Source: Glandiceps talaboti
Taxonomy: Eukaryota; Hemichordata; Enteropneusta; Spengelidae
Length of the DNA stretch: 64,000 nucleotides
Direction: 5' to 3'
NCBI RefSeq assembly: GCF_964340395.1
Contig: NC_135568.1
Coordinates: 18,518,748 to 18,582,747, forward strand
Within the stretch, counting starts at the first letter, position 1, and each line of letters opens with the position of its first letter. Shown here piece after piece: positions 1-15,500 of this stretch. A program made the position numbers and the translations under genes. The notes under the pieces are model-generated. The model saw only the letters and a list, made by a program, of their open reading frames with translations, did not search any database and was not told the DNA's origin.

Positions 1-1913
<1,913 letters not shown>

Positions 1914-2037
1914 GTATGGTGATGCTATGTCTGCTTCTAGATGTGAATTCTATAATGTCTTCAAGTAGATAGTTGGCATGGTGATGCTATGTCTGTTTTT
2001 AGATGTGAATTCTATAATGTCTTCAAGTAGATAGTTG
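1914..2037. repeat. Two-copy 62-bp tandem duplication
   Basis: The block starting TATGGTGATGCTATGTCTG at 1915 recurs at 1977 with three or four substitutions. Both copies end in AGATAGTTG. It abuts the left edge of the 55-bp array. Confidence 0.9.
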
Positions 2038-3886
2038 TTGTAATAACCATTTAATATTTTGATATTGTATACTACCCTATAATTGTTAGTTACTATAATA
2101 ACTGTGTAATATTTTGATATTGTATACTACCCTAGAATTGTTAGTTACTATAATAACTGTGTAATATTTGATATTGTATACTACCCTATAATTGTTAGTT
2201 ACTATAATAACTATGTAATATTTGATATTGTATACTACCCTAGAATTGTTAGTTACTATAATAACTGTGTAATATTTTGATATTGTATACTACCCTAGAA
2301 TTGTTAGTTACTATAATAACTGTGTAATATTTTGATATTGTATACTACCCTAGAATTGTTAGTTACTATAATAACTGTGTAATATTTTGATATTGTATAC
2401 TACCCTAGAATTGTTAGTTACTATAATAACTGTGTAATATTTGATATTGTATACTACCCTAGAATTGTTAGTTACTATAATAACTGTGTAATATTTTGAT
2501 ATTGTATACTACCCTATAATTGTTAGTTACTATAATAACTGTGTAATATTTGATATTGTATACTACCCTAGAATTGTTAGTTACTATAATAACTGTGTAA
2601 TATTTTGATATTGTATACTACCCTATAATTGTTAGTTACTATAATAACTATGTAATATTTGATATTGTATACTACCCTATAATTGTTAGTTACTATAATA
2701 ACTATGTAATATTTGATATTGTATACTACCCTAGAATTGTTAGTTACTATAATAACTGTGTAATATTTTGATATTGTATACTACCCTAGAATTGTTAGTT
2801 ACTATAATAACTGTGTAATATTTGATATTGTATACTACCCTAGAATTGTTAGTTACTATAATAACTGTGTAATATTTTGATATTGTATACTACCCTATAA
2901 TTGTTAGTTACTATAATAACTGTGTAATATTTTGATATTGTATACTACCCTATAATTGTTAGTTACTATAATAACTATGTAATATTTGATATTGTATACT
3001 ACCCTATAATTGTTAGTTATTATAATAACTGTGTAATATTTGATATTGTATACTACCCTAGAATTGTTAGTTACTATAATAACTGTGTAATATTTTGATA
3101 TTGTATACTACCCTATAATTGTTAGTTACTATAATAACTATGTAATATTTGATATTGTATACTACCCTATAATTGTTAGTTACTATAATAACTGTGTAAT
3201 ATTTGATATTGTATACTACCCTAGAATTGTTAGTTACTATAATAACTGTGTAATATTTTGATATTGTATACTACCCTATAATTGTTAGTTACTATAATAA
3301 CTGTGTAATATTTTGATATTGTATACTACCCTAGAATTGTTAGTTACTATAATAACTGTGTAATATTTTGATATTGTATACTACCCTATAATTGTTAGTT
3401 ACTATAATAACTGTGTAATATTTGATATTGTATACTACCCTAGAATTGTTAGTTACTATAATAACTGTGTAATATTTTGATATTGTATACTACCCTATAA
3501 TTGTTAGTTACTATAATAACTGTGTAATATTTGATATTGTATACTACCCTAGAATTGTTAGTTACTATAATAACTATGTAATATTTGATATTGTATACTA
3601 CCCTATAATTGTTAGTTACTATAATAACTGTGTAATATTTTGATATTGTATACTACCCTATAATTGTTAGTTACTATAATAACTGTGTAATATTTGATAT
3701 TGTATACTACCCTATAATTGTTAGTTACTATAATAACTGTGTAATATTTGATATTGTATACTACCCTAGAATTGTTAGTTACTATAATAACTGTGTAATA
3801 TTTTGATATTGTATACTACCCTATAATTGTTAGTTACTATAATAACTATGTAATATTTGATATTGTATACTACCCTAGAATTGTTA
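2038..3886. repeat. 54/55-bp minisatellite, about 34 copies
   Basis: Unit core GATATTGTATACTACCCTA plus TTGTTAGTTACTATAATAAC. Copies differ by TTTG versus TTTTG (54 or 55 bp), TATAAT versus TAGAAT, and CTGTG versus CTATG. The right edge (about 3887-3895) reads AGATAGTTG, the same nonamer that ends the 62-bp copies at the left edge. Confidence 0.95.
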
Positions 3887-4030
3887 GATAGTTGCTTTGT
3901 CGCAGTTATGCGAGAAATAAGTTGACTGGTTGAAGTTTAAATAATGACTATAAACATTCCATGCCCCCTACAACACCCCACCCCCACCACCCCATTTACA
4001 ACCCCTATGTTTTCGATACATTCATCTACT

Positions 4031-4165
4031 CGTTCTCTAATTCATGTGTTTGTCTGGTTATGTGTACCTTGTTGCACCCCTCCCCCCCCCCAACCCCCCC
4101 CCCCCCCCGGCAAAGTCTGGTCGTTCCCTAATTCCTATATTTGTTTGGTTATGTGTACCTTGTTG
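4031..4165. repeat. Degenerate two-copy repeat around a poly-C tract
   Basis: CTAATTC and GGTTATGTGTACCTTGTTG recur at 4031-4075 and 4122-4165, separated by a C-run (4082-4108) interrupted only by AA. Confidence 0.75.
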
Positions 4166-5640
4166 TCCCGGTGAACTTACTACAAATCTACTCCATCAAT
4201 GATAACACCTTCTTAATATCCAGGAGAGGGATAAGCAGTGCTGTTTTTGCACTATTTGATTCCAAGTGTTTGAAAAGCTGCACGACGGAGGTTATCCGCT
4301 GTAAGAGCTAACCTCCCCATAGCGACAAGTAAACGGGCAAGAACGATCACAATAGAGTAGTTCAAAAATGTGTATGTCGTGAAAATGGTCTTTTCATAGC
4401 GAGAATGTCAGGAATTTTCACGAGGTATACTTAATTAAGATTTAGAACGCCTTAATCTACCATGGTATGAAATGAACACCTAAACGGTTACTGTATGGAG
4501 ATTGGAACAGTCTTATAGGGCGATGGGTGATACATTTATTACAGTGGTGGTATCTATGTAGACAGACAACAACAACAACACTTTATCACCACCTAACGTT
4601 TGCTGCTATTGAACAAGTTGAGAAGAAATCCCGTTGACATTTTCATCGCATAGGTTCTAACAACTTAATTATGAAAAGAGCAAACGGTCACGTTCTAGTT
4701 AGTGTATACCGCTAGATTTCTCGCATAACTTTCCCAAAATAGCGTGATAGTAGCTAGGAAAATACTCGAACAAACATGGTTTGTTAGGACATAAAAAACG
4801 TCAACTTCAGTGTCTTGTTTAAGTAGCTTTGAGAGATCTAAGTCTATAAGTAGTCAATAAAAACCTCATTGTCCTAAGTGCATTGTTTTCCTCAAGTCAA
4901 TTCGAAAGCAGTTAACGTCGGAGACGTTGACGTGAAGAAAGGGTGTACATACACGGTCGTTATAAAATCCGTTGTAATACAAGGCAACGTGACTGGCTAT
5001 ACTACATCGTGTATCAATGTATGCCATGTACCCGAATGCACATATACAAGGATAATATTGATAGCAACATTTCAGTGTAACACTGTACATTCGGAAAATC
5101 AGCGATATGGTAATTCAGTGGCCATACAATCGTCTTCCTCACTATACCACACATATTTTAGGAATACTCAGTTGTTATTGAACATAGTGACAGATATTTC
5201 ACAATATTTACCCTCGTATGAACACATTTCTTACGCAATCAGTACATTCGGGACTATATTGCAATCGCATACTCAAAATGACAAAACATGGACTATGTCC
5301 TACAGACAGACATCAGTGTGTTCACATAAATGTTAGTAATATATCTAGTAAAACTACATTACAATATCAGAATACTTCAGCTGTTTTCATAAATGACGTT
5401 CGTCAACATATGATCATTATACACCCCTCCCCCCAGAAAAAAATATTTTAGCTTGAAATAAGCACGTACATGTCTACTGAATGATCTAAAGGTTGTATAT
5501 ACCTATGTCTTAACAACTGAATGGTAAGAGTGTAATCCAAACTTAACAGTGGCGACGCACGTGTTTCCATGTTTAACTAACTCAATAGTCCGCTGTCATT
5601 TGCAGTTGTGTCAAAATATTCCCCCATGTTATTGTCAAAG
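4166..5640. other. Non-coding, no recognised feature
   Basis: I see no gene, RNA or array here. A 152-codon open frame at 4878-5336 has no recognisable domain and no splice or promoter context, so it is not called. Confidence 0.4.
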
Positions 5641-5647
5641 AAAGACA

Positions 5648-5720
5648 ACAAACAAACAAACAAACAAACAATCAATCAATCAAACAAACAATCAAACAAT
5701 TCAACAATTCAACAATAAAC
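5648..5720. repeat. (CAAA)n/(CAAT)n simple repeat
   Basis: Impure CAAA and CAAT tetranucleotides running into AATTCAACAATTCAAC. Confidence 0.85.
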
Positions 5721-5864
5721 ATAGCAATCAATTAAGCTGTAACACTTCTAACCAGATTTAAACCGAATGCCTTGTGTAAGTGCAAAGTCTTTAGATGTTC
5801 GTTCCTATACACAATAATTGTTGGACTGCAACAGACCATAGTACGAGATTAGTTATATTTGAAG

Positions 5865-6125
5865 TATGTATCAAATTATATGAATTTGTATGCAGTTTGA
5901 AGATATAGCCTAATTACTGAAAATCATTAACTATGCAAATAAGTCATTTAAATTAGAAGCTACATCACACTTTTTAGAAGCTGTACACTTCGACTTTGTT
6001 ATGGTTGATGTATGTACTAAATTATATTGAATTTGAAACGTGTGTTCTTAAGATTTAGCCTAATTACTGAAAACATTAATTATGCAAATGACTCATTAAA
6101 AGTAAAAGCTACATCAACACGCTTT
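5865..6125. repeat. Interspersed repeat family, two diverged copies
   Basis: Two copies about 150 bp apart share TAGCCTAATTACTGAAAA, then CATTAA.TATGCAAAT, and later AAGCTACATCA. Related stretches occur at 41830-41880, 42350-42560 and 43040-43070. This suggests a degenerate dispersed non-coding family. Confidence 0.6.
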
Positions 6126-6838
6126 TCAGGACATGTGCCTTTTGTGTTGTTTGAATTATGTACCAAACTACAAACTGATAAAGTAAACAGGTGTATATGC
6201 TTCGAAAAAAGTGCGAGAAACTGAAAGTGAAGACAGAAAAGAACCCCCAAATATTCAGAAGAAAACTGATGACAGTAAGATAACAAAGTAATAAACTTCT
6301 GGTAAGGTTTGCTTTTGTGGTAGACAGATGTTAGAGACATCTACCACGCCCATGCCGTCTAAATCAAATGAAATATTACTCAACAAATTGTGAACCAGCC
6401 CATAAAACATGCATAGGATTGTGTATTGTCCCGGTGTACAGCGTGACCTAGAATAAGATCGATACGTGCAATTCCAGTCATAGTCTTAAAGTATATGTAA
6501 GTACCATCTATTGGGAAGGACTTCCTTCGCATTTATAGACTTTGACTTAAGACAGTGAACATTATCCACTGATAATATTCGTGTCTGTCTACTAAAATCA
6601 CGTAATATAACATGATTGCGCGCCAAGACTCAACATGTCGTCAAAATTACGACCTATTCCGTCAGAAGAGAGTTGTAATTTTACGACAATTTGACTTAGA
6701 AAAAGATTTAAATTCAAAGTATCGCAAAACGGTGAAAGCTAGAAAGCTCGAAAAAAAATCTCTTATGTTACAAGTAAGGGTGCTTATTGCATTCAATGGA
6801 AGAATTGGTGAAGACCTGTATCATTGTAAGGCGATCGA
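6126..6838. other. Non-coding, no recognised feature
   Basis: AT-rich single-copy sequence leading into the 30-bp array. Short open frames lack any family signature. Confidence 0.4.
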
Positions 6839-9800
6839 AGAAACTCGTACATAACTACCATTCACTAAAAATACTCGTACATAACTACCATTCACTAAAA
6901 ATACTCGTACATAACTACCAATCACTAAGAATATTCGTACATAACTACCATTCACTAAAAATACTCGTACATAACTACCATTCACTAAAAATACTCGTAC
7001 ATAACTACCAATCACTAAGAATATTCGTACATAACTACCATTCACTAAAAATACTCGTACATAACTACCATTCACTAAAAATACTCGTACATAACTACCA
7101 ATCACTAAAAATACTCGTACATAACTACCATTCACTAAAAATACTCGTACATAACTACCAATCACTAAAAATACTCGTACATAACTACCATTCACTAAAA
7201 ATACTCGTACATAACTACCAATCACTAAGAATACTCGTACATAACTACCAATTACTAAGAATACTCGTACATAACTACCAATCACTAAGAATACTCGTAC
7301 ATAACTACCAATCACTAAGAATACTCGTACATAACTACCAATTACTAAGAATACTCGTACATAACTACCAATCACTAAGAATACTCGTACATAACTACCA
7401 ATCACTAAGAATACTCGTACATAACTACCAATCACTAAGAATACTCGTACATAACTACCAATCACTAAGAATACTCGTACATAACTACCATTCACTAAAA
7501 ATACTCGTACATAACTACCAATCACTAAAAATACTCGTACATAACTACCATTCACTAAAAATACTCGTACATAACTACCAATCACTAAAAATACTCGTAC
7601 ATAACTACCATTCACTAAAAATACTCGTACATAACTACCAATCACTAAGAATACTCGTACATAACTACCAATTACTAAGAATACTCGTACATAACTACCA
7701 ATCACTAAGAATACTCGTACATAACTACCAATCACTAAGAATACTCGTACATAACTACCAATCACTAAGAATACTCGTACATAACTACCAATCACTAAAA
7801 ATACTCGTACATAACTACCAATCACTAAGAATACTCGTACATAACTACCAATCACTAAAAATACTCGTACATAACTACCAATCACTAAGAATACTCGTAC
7901 ATAACTACCAATCACTAAAAATACTCGTACATAACTACCAATCACTAAAAATACTCGTACATAACTACCAATCACTAAGAATACTCGTACATAACTACCA
8001 ATCACTAAAAATACTCGTACATAACTACCAATCACTAAAAATACTCGTACATAACTACCATTCACTAAAAATACTCGTACATAACTACCATTCACTAAAA
8101 ATACTCGTACATAACTACCAATCACTAAGAATACTCGTACATAACTACCAATCACTAAGAATACTCGTACATAACTACCAATCACTAAGAATACTCGTAC
8201 ATAACTACCAATCACTAAGAATACTCGTACATAACTACCATTCACTAAAAATACTCGTACATAACTACCAATCACTAAGAATACTCGTACATAACTACCA
8301 ATCACTAAGAATACTCGTACATAACTACCAATCACTAAAAATACTCGTACATAACTACCAATCACTAAAAATACTCGTACATAACTACCAATCACTAAGA
8401 ATACTCGTACATAACTACCAATCACTAAGAATACTCGTACATAACTACCATTCACTAAAAATACTCGTACATAACTACCAATCACTAAAAATACTCGTAC
8501 ATAACTACCACTCACTAAAAATACTCGTACATAACTACCAATCACTAAGAATACTCGTACATAACTACCAATCACTAAGAATACTCGTACATAACTACCA
8601 ATCACTAAAAATACTCGTACATAACTACCATTCACTAAAAATACTCGTACATAACTACCAATCACTAAAAATACTCGTACATAACTACCACTCACTAAAA
8701 ATACTCGTACATAACTACCAATCACTAAGAATACTCGTACATAACTACCAATCACTAAAAATACTCGTACATAACTACCATTCACTAAAAATACTCGTAC
8801 ATAACTACCATTCACTAAAAATACTCGTACATAACTACCATTCACTAAAAATACTCGTACATAACTACCAATCACTAAGAATACTCGTACATAACTACCA
8901 ATCACTAAAAATACTCGTACATAACTACCACTCACTAAGAATACTCGTACATAACTACCAATCACTAAGAATACTCGTACATAACTACCAATCACTAAAA
9001 ATACTCGTACATAACTACCATTCACTAAAAATACTCGTACATAACTACCATTCACTAAAAATACTCGTACATAACTACCAATCACTAAGAATACTCGTAC
9101 ATAACTACCAATCACTAAAAATACTCGTACATAACTACCAATCACTAAAAATACTCGTACATAACTACCAATTACTAAGAATACTCGTACATAACTACCA
9201 TTCACTAAAAATACTCGTACATAACTACCAATCACTAAGAATACTCGTACATAACTACCAATCACTAAGAATACTCGTACATAACTACCAATCACTAAGA
9301 ATACTCGTACATAACTACCAATCACTAAGAATACTCGTACATAACTACCAATCACTAAGAATACTCGTACATAACTACCACTCACTAAAAATACTCGTAC
9401 ATAACTACCAATCACTAAAAATACTCGTACATAACTACCAATCACTAAAAATACTCGTACATAACTACCAATCACTAAGAATACTCGTACATAACTACCA
9501 ATCACTAAAAATACTCGTACATAACTACCAATCACTAAAAATACTCGTACATAACTACCAATTACTAAGAATACTCGTACATAACTACCATTCACTAAAA
9601 ATACTCGTACATAACTACCAATCACTAAGAATACTCGTACATAACTACCAATCACTAAGAATACTCGTACATAACTACCAATCACTAAGAATACTCGTAC
9701 ATAACTACCAATCACTAAGAATACTCGTACATAACTACCAATCACTAAGAATACTCGTACATAACTACCAATCACTAAAAATACTCGTACATAACTACCA

Positions 9801-11883
9801 ATCACTAAAAATACTCGTACATAACTACCAATCACTAAAAATACTCGTACATAACTACCAATCACTAAAAATACTCGTACATAACTACCAATCACTAAAA
9901 ATACTCGTACATAACTACCAATCACTAAGAATACTCGTACATAACTACCAATCACTAAAAATACTCGTACATAACTACCAATCACTAAAAATACTCGTAC
10001 ATAACTACCAATCACTAAGAATACTCGTACATAACTACCAATCACTAAAAATACTCGTACATAACTACCAATCACTAAAAATACTCGTACATAACTACCA
10101 ATCACTAAGAATACTCGTACATAACTACCAATCACTAAGAATACTCGTACATAACTACCAATCACTAAGAATACTCGTACATAACTACCAATCACTAAAA
10201 ATACTCGTACATAACTACCAATCACTAAAAATACTCGTACATAACTACCAATCACTAAGAATACTCGTACATAACTACCAATCACTAAGAATACTCGTAC
10301 ATAACTACCAATTACTAAGAATACTCGTACATAACTACCAATCACTAAGAATACTCGTACATAACTACCAATCACTAAGAATACTCGTACATAACTACCA
10401 ATCACTAAAAATACTCGTACATAACTACCAATCACTAAGAATACTCGTACATAACTACCAATCACTAAGAATACTCGTACATAACTACCAATCACTAAGA
10501 ATACTCGTACATAACTACCAATCACTAAAAATACTCGTACATAACTACCAATCACTAAAAATACTCGTACATAACTACCAATCACTAAGAATACTCGTAC
10601 ATAACTACCAATCACTAAGAATACTCGTACATAACTACCAATCACTAAAAATACTCGTACATAACTACCAATCACTAAGAATACTCGTACATAACTACCA
10701 ATCACTAAGAATACTCGTACATAACTACCAATCACTAAAAATACTCGTACATAACTACCAATCACTAAGAATACTCGTACATAACTACCAATCACTAAAA
10801 ATACTCGTACATAACTACCAATCACTAAAAATACTCGTACATAACTACCACTCACTAAAAATACTCGTACATAACTACCAATCACTAAGAATACTCGTAC
10901 ATAACTACCAATCACTAAGAATACTCGTACATAACTACCATTCACTAAAAATACTCGTACATAACTACCATTCACTAAAAATACTCGTACATAACTACCA
11001 TTCACTAAAAATACTCGTACATAACTACCAATCACTAAGAATACTCGTACATAACTACCAATCACTAAAAATACTCGTACATAACTACCATTCACTAAAA
11101 ATACTCGTACATAACTACCATTCACTAAAAATACTCGTACATAACTACCATTCACTAAAAATACTCGTACATAACTACCAATCACTAAGAATACTCGTAC
11201 ATAACTACCAATCACTAAGAATACTCGTACATAACTACCAATCACTAAGAATACTCGTACATAACTACCAATCACTAAGAATACTCGTACATAACTACCA
11301 TTCACTAAAAATACTCGTACATAACTACCATTCACTAAAAATACTCGTACATAACTACCAATCACTAAGAATACTCGTACATAACTACCAATCACTAAGA
11401 ATACTCGTACATAACTACCAATCACTAAGAATACTCGTACATAACTACCAATCACTAAGAATACTCGTACATAACTACCAATCACTAAGAATACTCGTAC
11501 ATAACTACCAATCACTAAAAATACTCGTACATAACTACCAATCACTAAAAATACTCGTACATAACTACCAATCACTAAGAATACTCGTACATAACTACCA
11601 ATCACTAAGAATACTCGTACATAACTACCATTCACTAAAAATACTCGTACATAACTACCATTCACTAAAAATACTCGTACATAACTACCAATCACTAAGA
11701 ATACTCGTACATAACTACCAATCACTAAAAATACTCGTACATAACTACCAATCACTAAAAATACTCGTACATAACTACCAATCACTAAGAATACTCGTAC
11801 ATAACTACCAATCACTAAAAATACTCGTACATAATTAACTACCAATCACTAAAAATACTCGTACATAACTACCAATTACTAAA
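6839..11883. repeat. 30-bp satellite array, about 168 copies
   Basis: Unit core ACTCGTACATAACTACCA, period exactly 30 bp with no indel until a 4-base insertion near 11834. Variation is confined to a few sites: the base after CCA (A, T or C), ATCACT versus ATTACT, and AAGA versus AAAA. A T after CCA is always coupled to AAAA. Early copies use ATTCGTAC in every third unit (a 90-bp higher-order period at 6841-7080). Because 30 is divisible by three and the unit lacks stops in one frame on each strand, frames of over 1670 codons are open on both strands. This is not coding evidence. Confidence 0.98.
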
Positions 11884-11885
11884 AG

Positions 11886-12249
11886 TGTAATATATCACCA
11901 TGTTTAGTTGTTCACTTTGAGACTATTTTACACCGTGCATTAGTTCTATCTCCGATCGTCCCATGCACCAATGTCACAACAAGTGGGCTTATCAAGTAGT
12001 AGTTTCAGTTCAGTAGTAAACTATAGAGGGGTATGTTGGTCTGGTATCAATAGTAAGGCTTGGTCAATGTTGTCTATAATGAACCCGAAACGTCGTGTCA
12101 GCCACAACCTTACCACAATAGAGTAGATATATACGTTGTGTGTGTTTTGACAAGTGGGATACTAATAACGTCTTTACCGGACCACATAGAACAAGTAACA
12201 AATTGAAGTAGAAATGATTTTTGTTAAACTATAAAAAAAAAGTACTTAC
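11886..12249. other. Wnt6 intron 3, part next to exon 3
   Basis: Single-copy sequence between the 30-bp array and the Wnt6 exon 3 donor; no feature seen. Confidence 0.6.
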
Positions 12250-12521
12250 CATTCGACCCGCTTCATTATTATGCAAATTAACCAGTGTTTTGACGTCACG
12301 TTTTCGATTCTCTACGTCCATAAAATCTTTGGATCTTTGGTAACCAAATTCAATATTGTCTGCACATCCTCCCCATTCCCACGTACCGTTAGAGCTAACT
12401 TGTCCTGTCATGCTATCGTCACAACCACACTGTAAAAGATCACCCATCGAACACGCTTGAGTGATAGCATACGTTACTCCAGCTGACGTAACGGCACATA
12501 CAAATGCAGTCTCTCGTATAT
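12250..12521 (-). CDS. Wnt6: Wnt6 exon 3
   Basis: The acceptor TTTTTCAG precedes 12521; the exon completes GAT (Asp) and reads [20 protein letters not shown], then [41 protein letters not shown] and [12 protein letters not shown]. It ends at 12250 before the donor GTAAGT, phase 0. [12 protein letters not shown] and WEWGGC are Wnt6 signatures. The insert between QCGC and WEWGGC is short here, compared with the long Pro/Gly-rich insert I recall in human WNT6. Confidence 0.93.
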
Positions 12522-15500
12522 CTGAAAAATATATATGTGTAATGGAAACTTAATGTAATTAATATTAATATTACAATATTACCAATAATTAGTATATACA
12601 TATTATGGTTCCAATAGTCATGTTATTCGCGGCTCTCCGATTTTCATTGATACCGGCTAGTCGCTAAAATCAATGTCCTAGGGGTCTTAGGGAACGAGCA
12701 CAATTTACGGCGGGGGGGGGGGGGCTGAGGATAAAACAAGGGGTACGAAAACAATAGGGGTGCGATGGGGGCCTTGACAATTCTGATAGTCTGAAAGGGG
12801 GGAAACAAAATTTGCTGCCCACGATTTAAACCAACTTTTAGCTCGGAAGCAGTCGTTTACCAAGTACAATTTATAACCTATGTTGATTTATATGTATCAT
12901 AGAGTGGATGACCTCCAGACAGTCAACGTGTCTGTGTATCCATCTCTTGAAGGGTACTCAAGCTAATATTCAAGTATTCTATGGCTTTCAATAATGTGCA
13001 TTATTTGAAATTGTGTGCCTCTCCATTTTACAAAAAGTTCTCATTGTGGGAGGGGGACACACCCTCCCCACTAGCGATTATGGTGATGCTCACAAATCAA
13101 GATTGCGATGATAAACCCTGTTGGCTAAGTATCTCCAAGTATATTTCCTTTCAGGGTATGAGCTAAAAAGTGTTGTGCTGCAATTAAGTACAAAAACTAA
13201 CTACAAATGTCAAATTCCCCGGTAAATAGCGGCACCTAAACTTTTACAATGTAAAGATTCTTGTCAGAGCTTTAAAATACTAACTGTTGACAGATGCTGA
13301 AACAAACTGAAACACTGCCATCAAATCAAATTACTAAGAATACTGACCCGACTTAGTACCTTGAATGAATCCTGTAATTTTTCTTAATGATAAAATAATT
13401 CTAAATGGTATGGCATGCAACAATATACTTTGAGAATTTTTCCAGGTGTTACTTTCTGAAAATTTCAATTGTGATCAGGAGAGGATATTGTTATCACCTT
13501 GACATGTTAAATTCAAACATTTCTAGGGGCGGGACCCCTCCCGCTCGTACTTACCCCCACACTGTTCCCTTGTATTTTGATTTAAATTTTAACTAGTATT
13601 GTTACTAACTCGACATGTTAAAATAGTACCAGAAAGCATTCTTTTAGTCCTTGAAATTCGAAGTTCTCCACGTATGTATGTATGTATGTATGTATGTATG
13701 TATGTATGTATGTATGTATGTATGTATGTATGTATGTATGTATGTATACAACCATCAAAGAAATAAAACATTGTGATTGATAGACGCTAGACTAGGTTAT
13801 CAGTAATATCCCACGCAACGCGGACAAGTCAAATTTAAAACATTTTTAAAAAAACATTGCTATACCCCTACTTGGCAATAAAAAAAATTGCTGTCTAGTT
13901 GCTCTTGGAAAAAAAATTCTGTCATGTCATGGTGGTTGAAAAAAGGTGTTCTTGGGTTCCCTCTCTGAAATTAATGGTTTACCCCTATAAAGTCATTTAA
14001 ACAGTACACGTGACCAAAACAAAAGAAAACACTTGTATTGCTGTGACCATTGCCAACACGTGACCATTCACTGATGATGTAATTGACAGTTAACAAATAT
14101 GTTCAGTTTGTCGTTGTTGTGATATTTCTAGTACACAAACTTGAGGCTATTGATGGTCAAATTCCACAAATATCACTCGCAATACTCCCATTATATGCGG
14201 AAACATTGATCATAGTGAAAGTGTTAGCTTTGCTATCTAGTAATGCCATTGCCAGCTACAGACCAATGTTTTGTTTTACGCAGGTCAGAGTTCACCTGGT
14301 TAACTCAACAAAGATCAAACAATGATAGTGATACTGGCACGATTCATATGTTTCAGGGTTTAGTGTTCCGTGCGTGTCGGAGATTGGTGCGATAAAAGTG
14401 GAAAACCCCACAAAAGTCATTTTTGTTTACAGGTGTTCCAAGAAGCACCTTACAAGATACAAGAAGATAACAAAGTTAGAGTTGTCTTGGATTTTAGCTA
14501 TGGTAACATCATTCTAAATGTAAACAAGATAAGGTCAGCAAATCAATACAAAAACTCGTTTCCCACAATAATCATAGTTGGCAAATACTTTGTACAAAAT
14601 GGCATGGCCATGGTACACTATCGTATCAAAACAGTTTTCCTTCTAAATTATGTGTTAGTGAAACCATGTCTAAACAGAAGGCAAACTCTAAAGCAAGTTA
14701 ATTCATGTTGTTTGCTTAAACCGACGAATCATGTTTGGGTGAAATTGACCAGAGTTTGTTGACATGCCTTGGCATGCCAGTGGAAGGCGTAGGAAACCAT
14801 CTGTGTTCTAGTAGCAATCGCTGACTGATTCACTGCACGTGGAATAGCATTATAGGGCAGTACTAGTGTTGCACTATGGCATGGTTTTCCCGCCTTGACA
14901 ATAAAATGTACATTTCATGTTGGACGTCAAAAGCTAATTTGCACGTTATGTAAATTAAGTTTTCACTTACCAAAAAAGTATGAATTGCATGTATTATAAC
15001 TATGTATGATTACATAAAGATGAAGCAGTACTGTGTCAATAATTCAGTCTCAATTTAACCATGTATACTAATCAGCCAAGACAATACGTGATTAGATATA
15101 GTCCTGTATATTGAAAATCTAAACTAACTTGCAATACTACATATAAACTATACACTGGTCAAATATATACATACGCAGGCGCTCATACACAACACATGTC
15201 AACTGTAGCCAACACGTTAATTTAATTATATGATTACTTTACAATGAATTGTGTTGACACAGTGTTTAGCTATATTAAGGATTCAAGAGGAAAGTGATAG
15301 CTGTCGTGTGTGCACTCCCCACCTCCGAGTCAACATTTCACGGCATGCCCAGAAATATGTACCCGTCTCCAGTTTCCCCTCTTCCTCATATCAACAAACT
15401 CCCCAACTGCCCCTCCCCATCATATCAACATACTCCCCTACTGCCCCTCCCCATCATATCAATATACTCCCCTACTGCCCCTCCCCATCATATCAACATA

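Noticed and set aside
4878-5336. 152-codon open frame
   Set aside because: No recognisable domain or gene context; a same-size shadow frame exists on the other strand.
6787-11845. Open frames of more than 1670 codons on both strands
   Set aside because: They are the 30-bp satellite read in register; there is no complexity, no splice context, and both strands are open equally. Composition explains them.
14070-14090. Other CTGATGA sites as hammerhead ribozymes (also near 6266, 18366, 26233, 1623)
   Set aside because: None is followed by a stem II and GAAA at the right distance.
14370-14762. 130-codon open frame in Wnt6 intron 2
   Set aside because: No family signature, no promoter or splice support.
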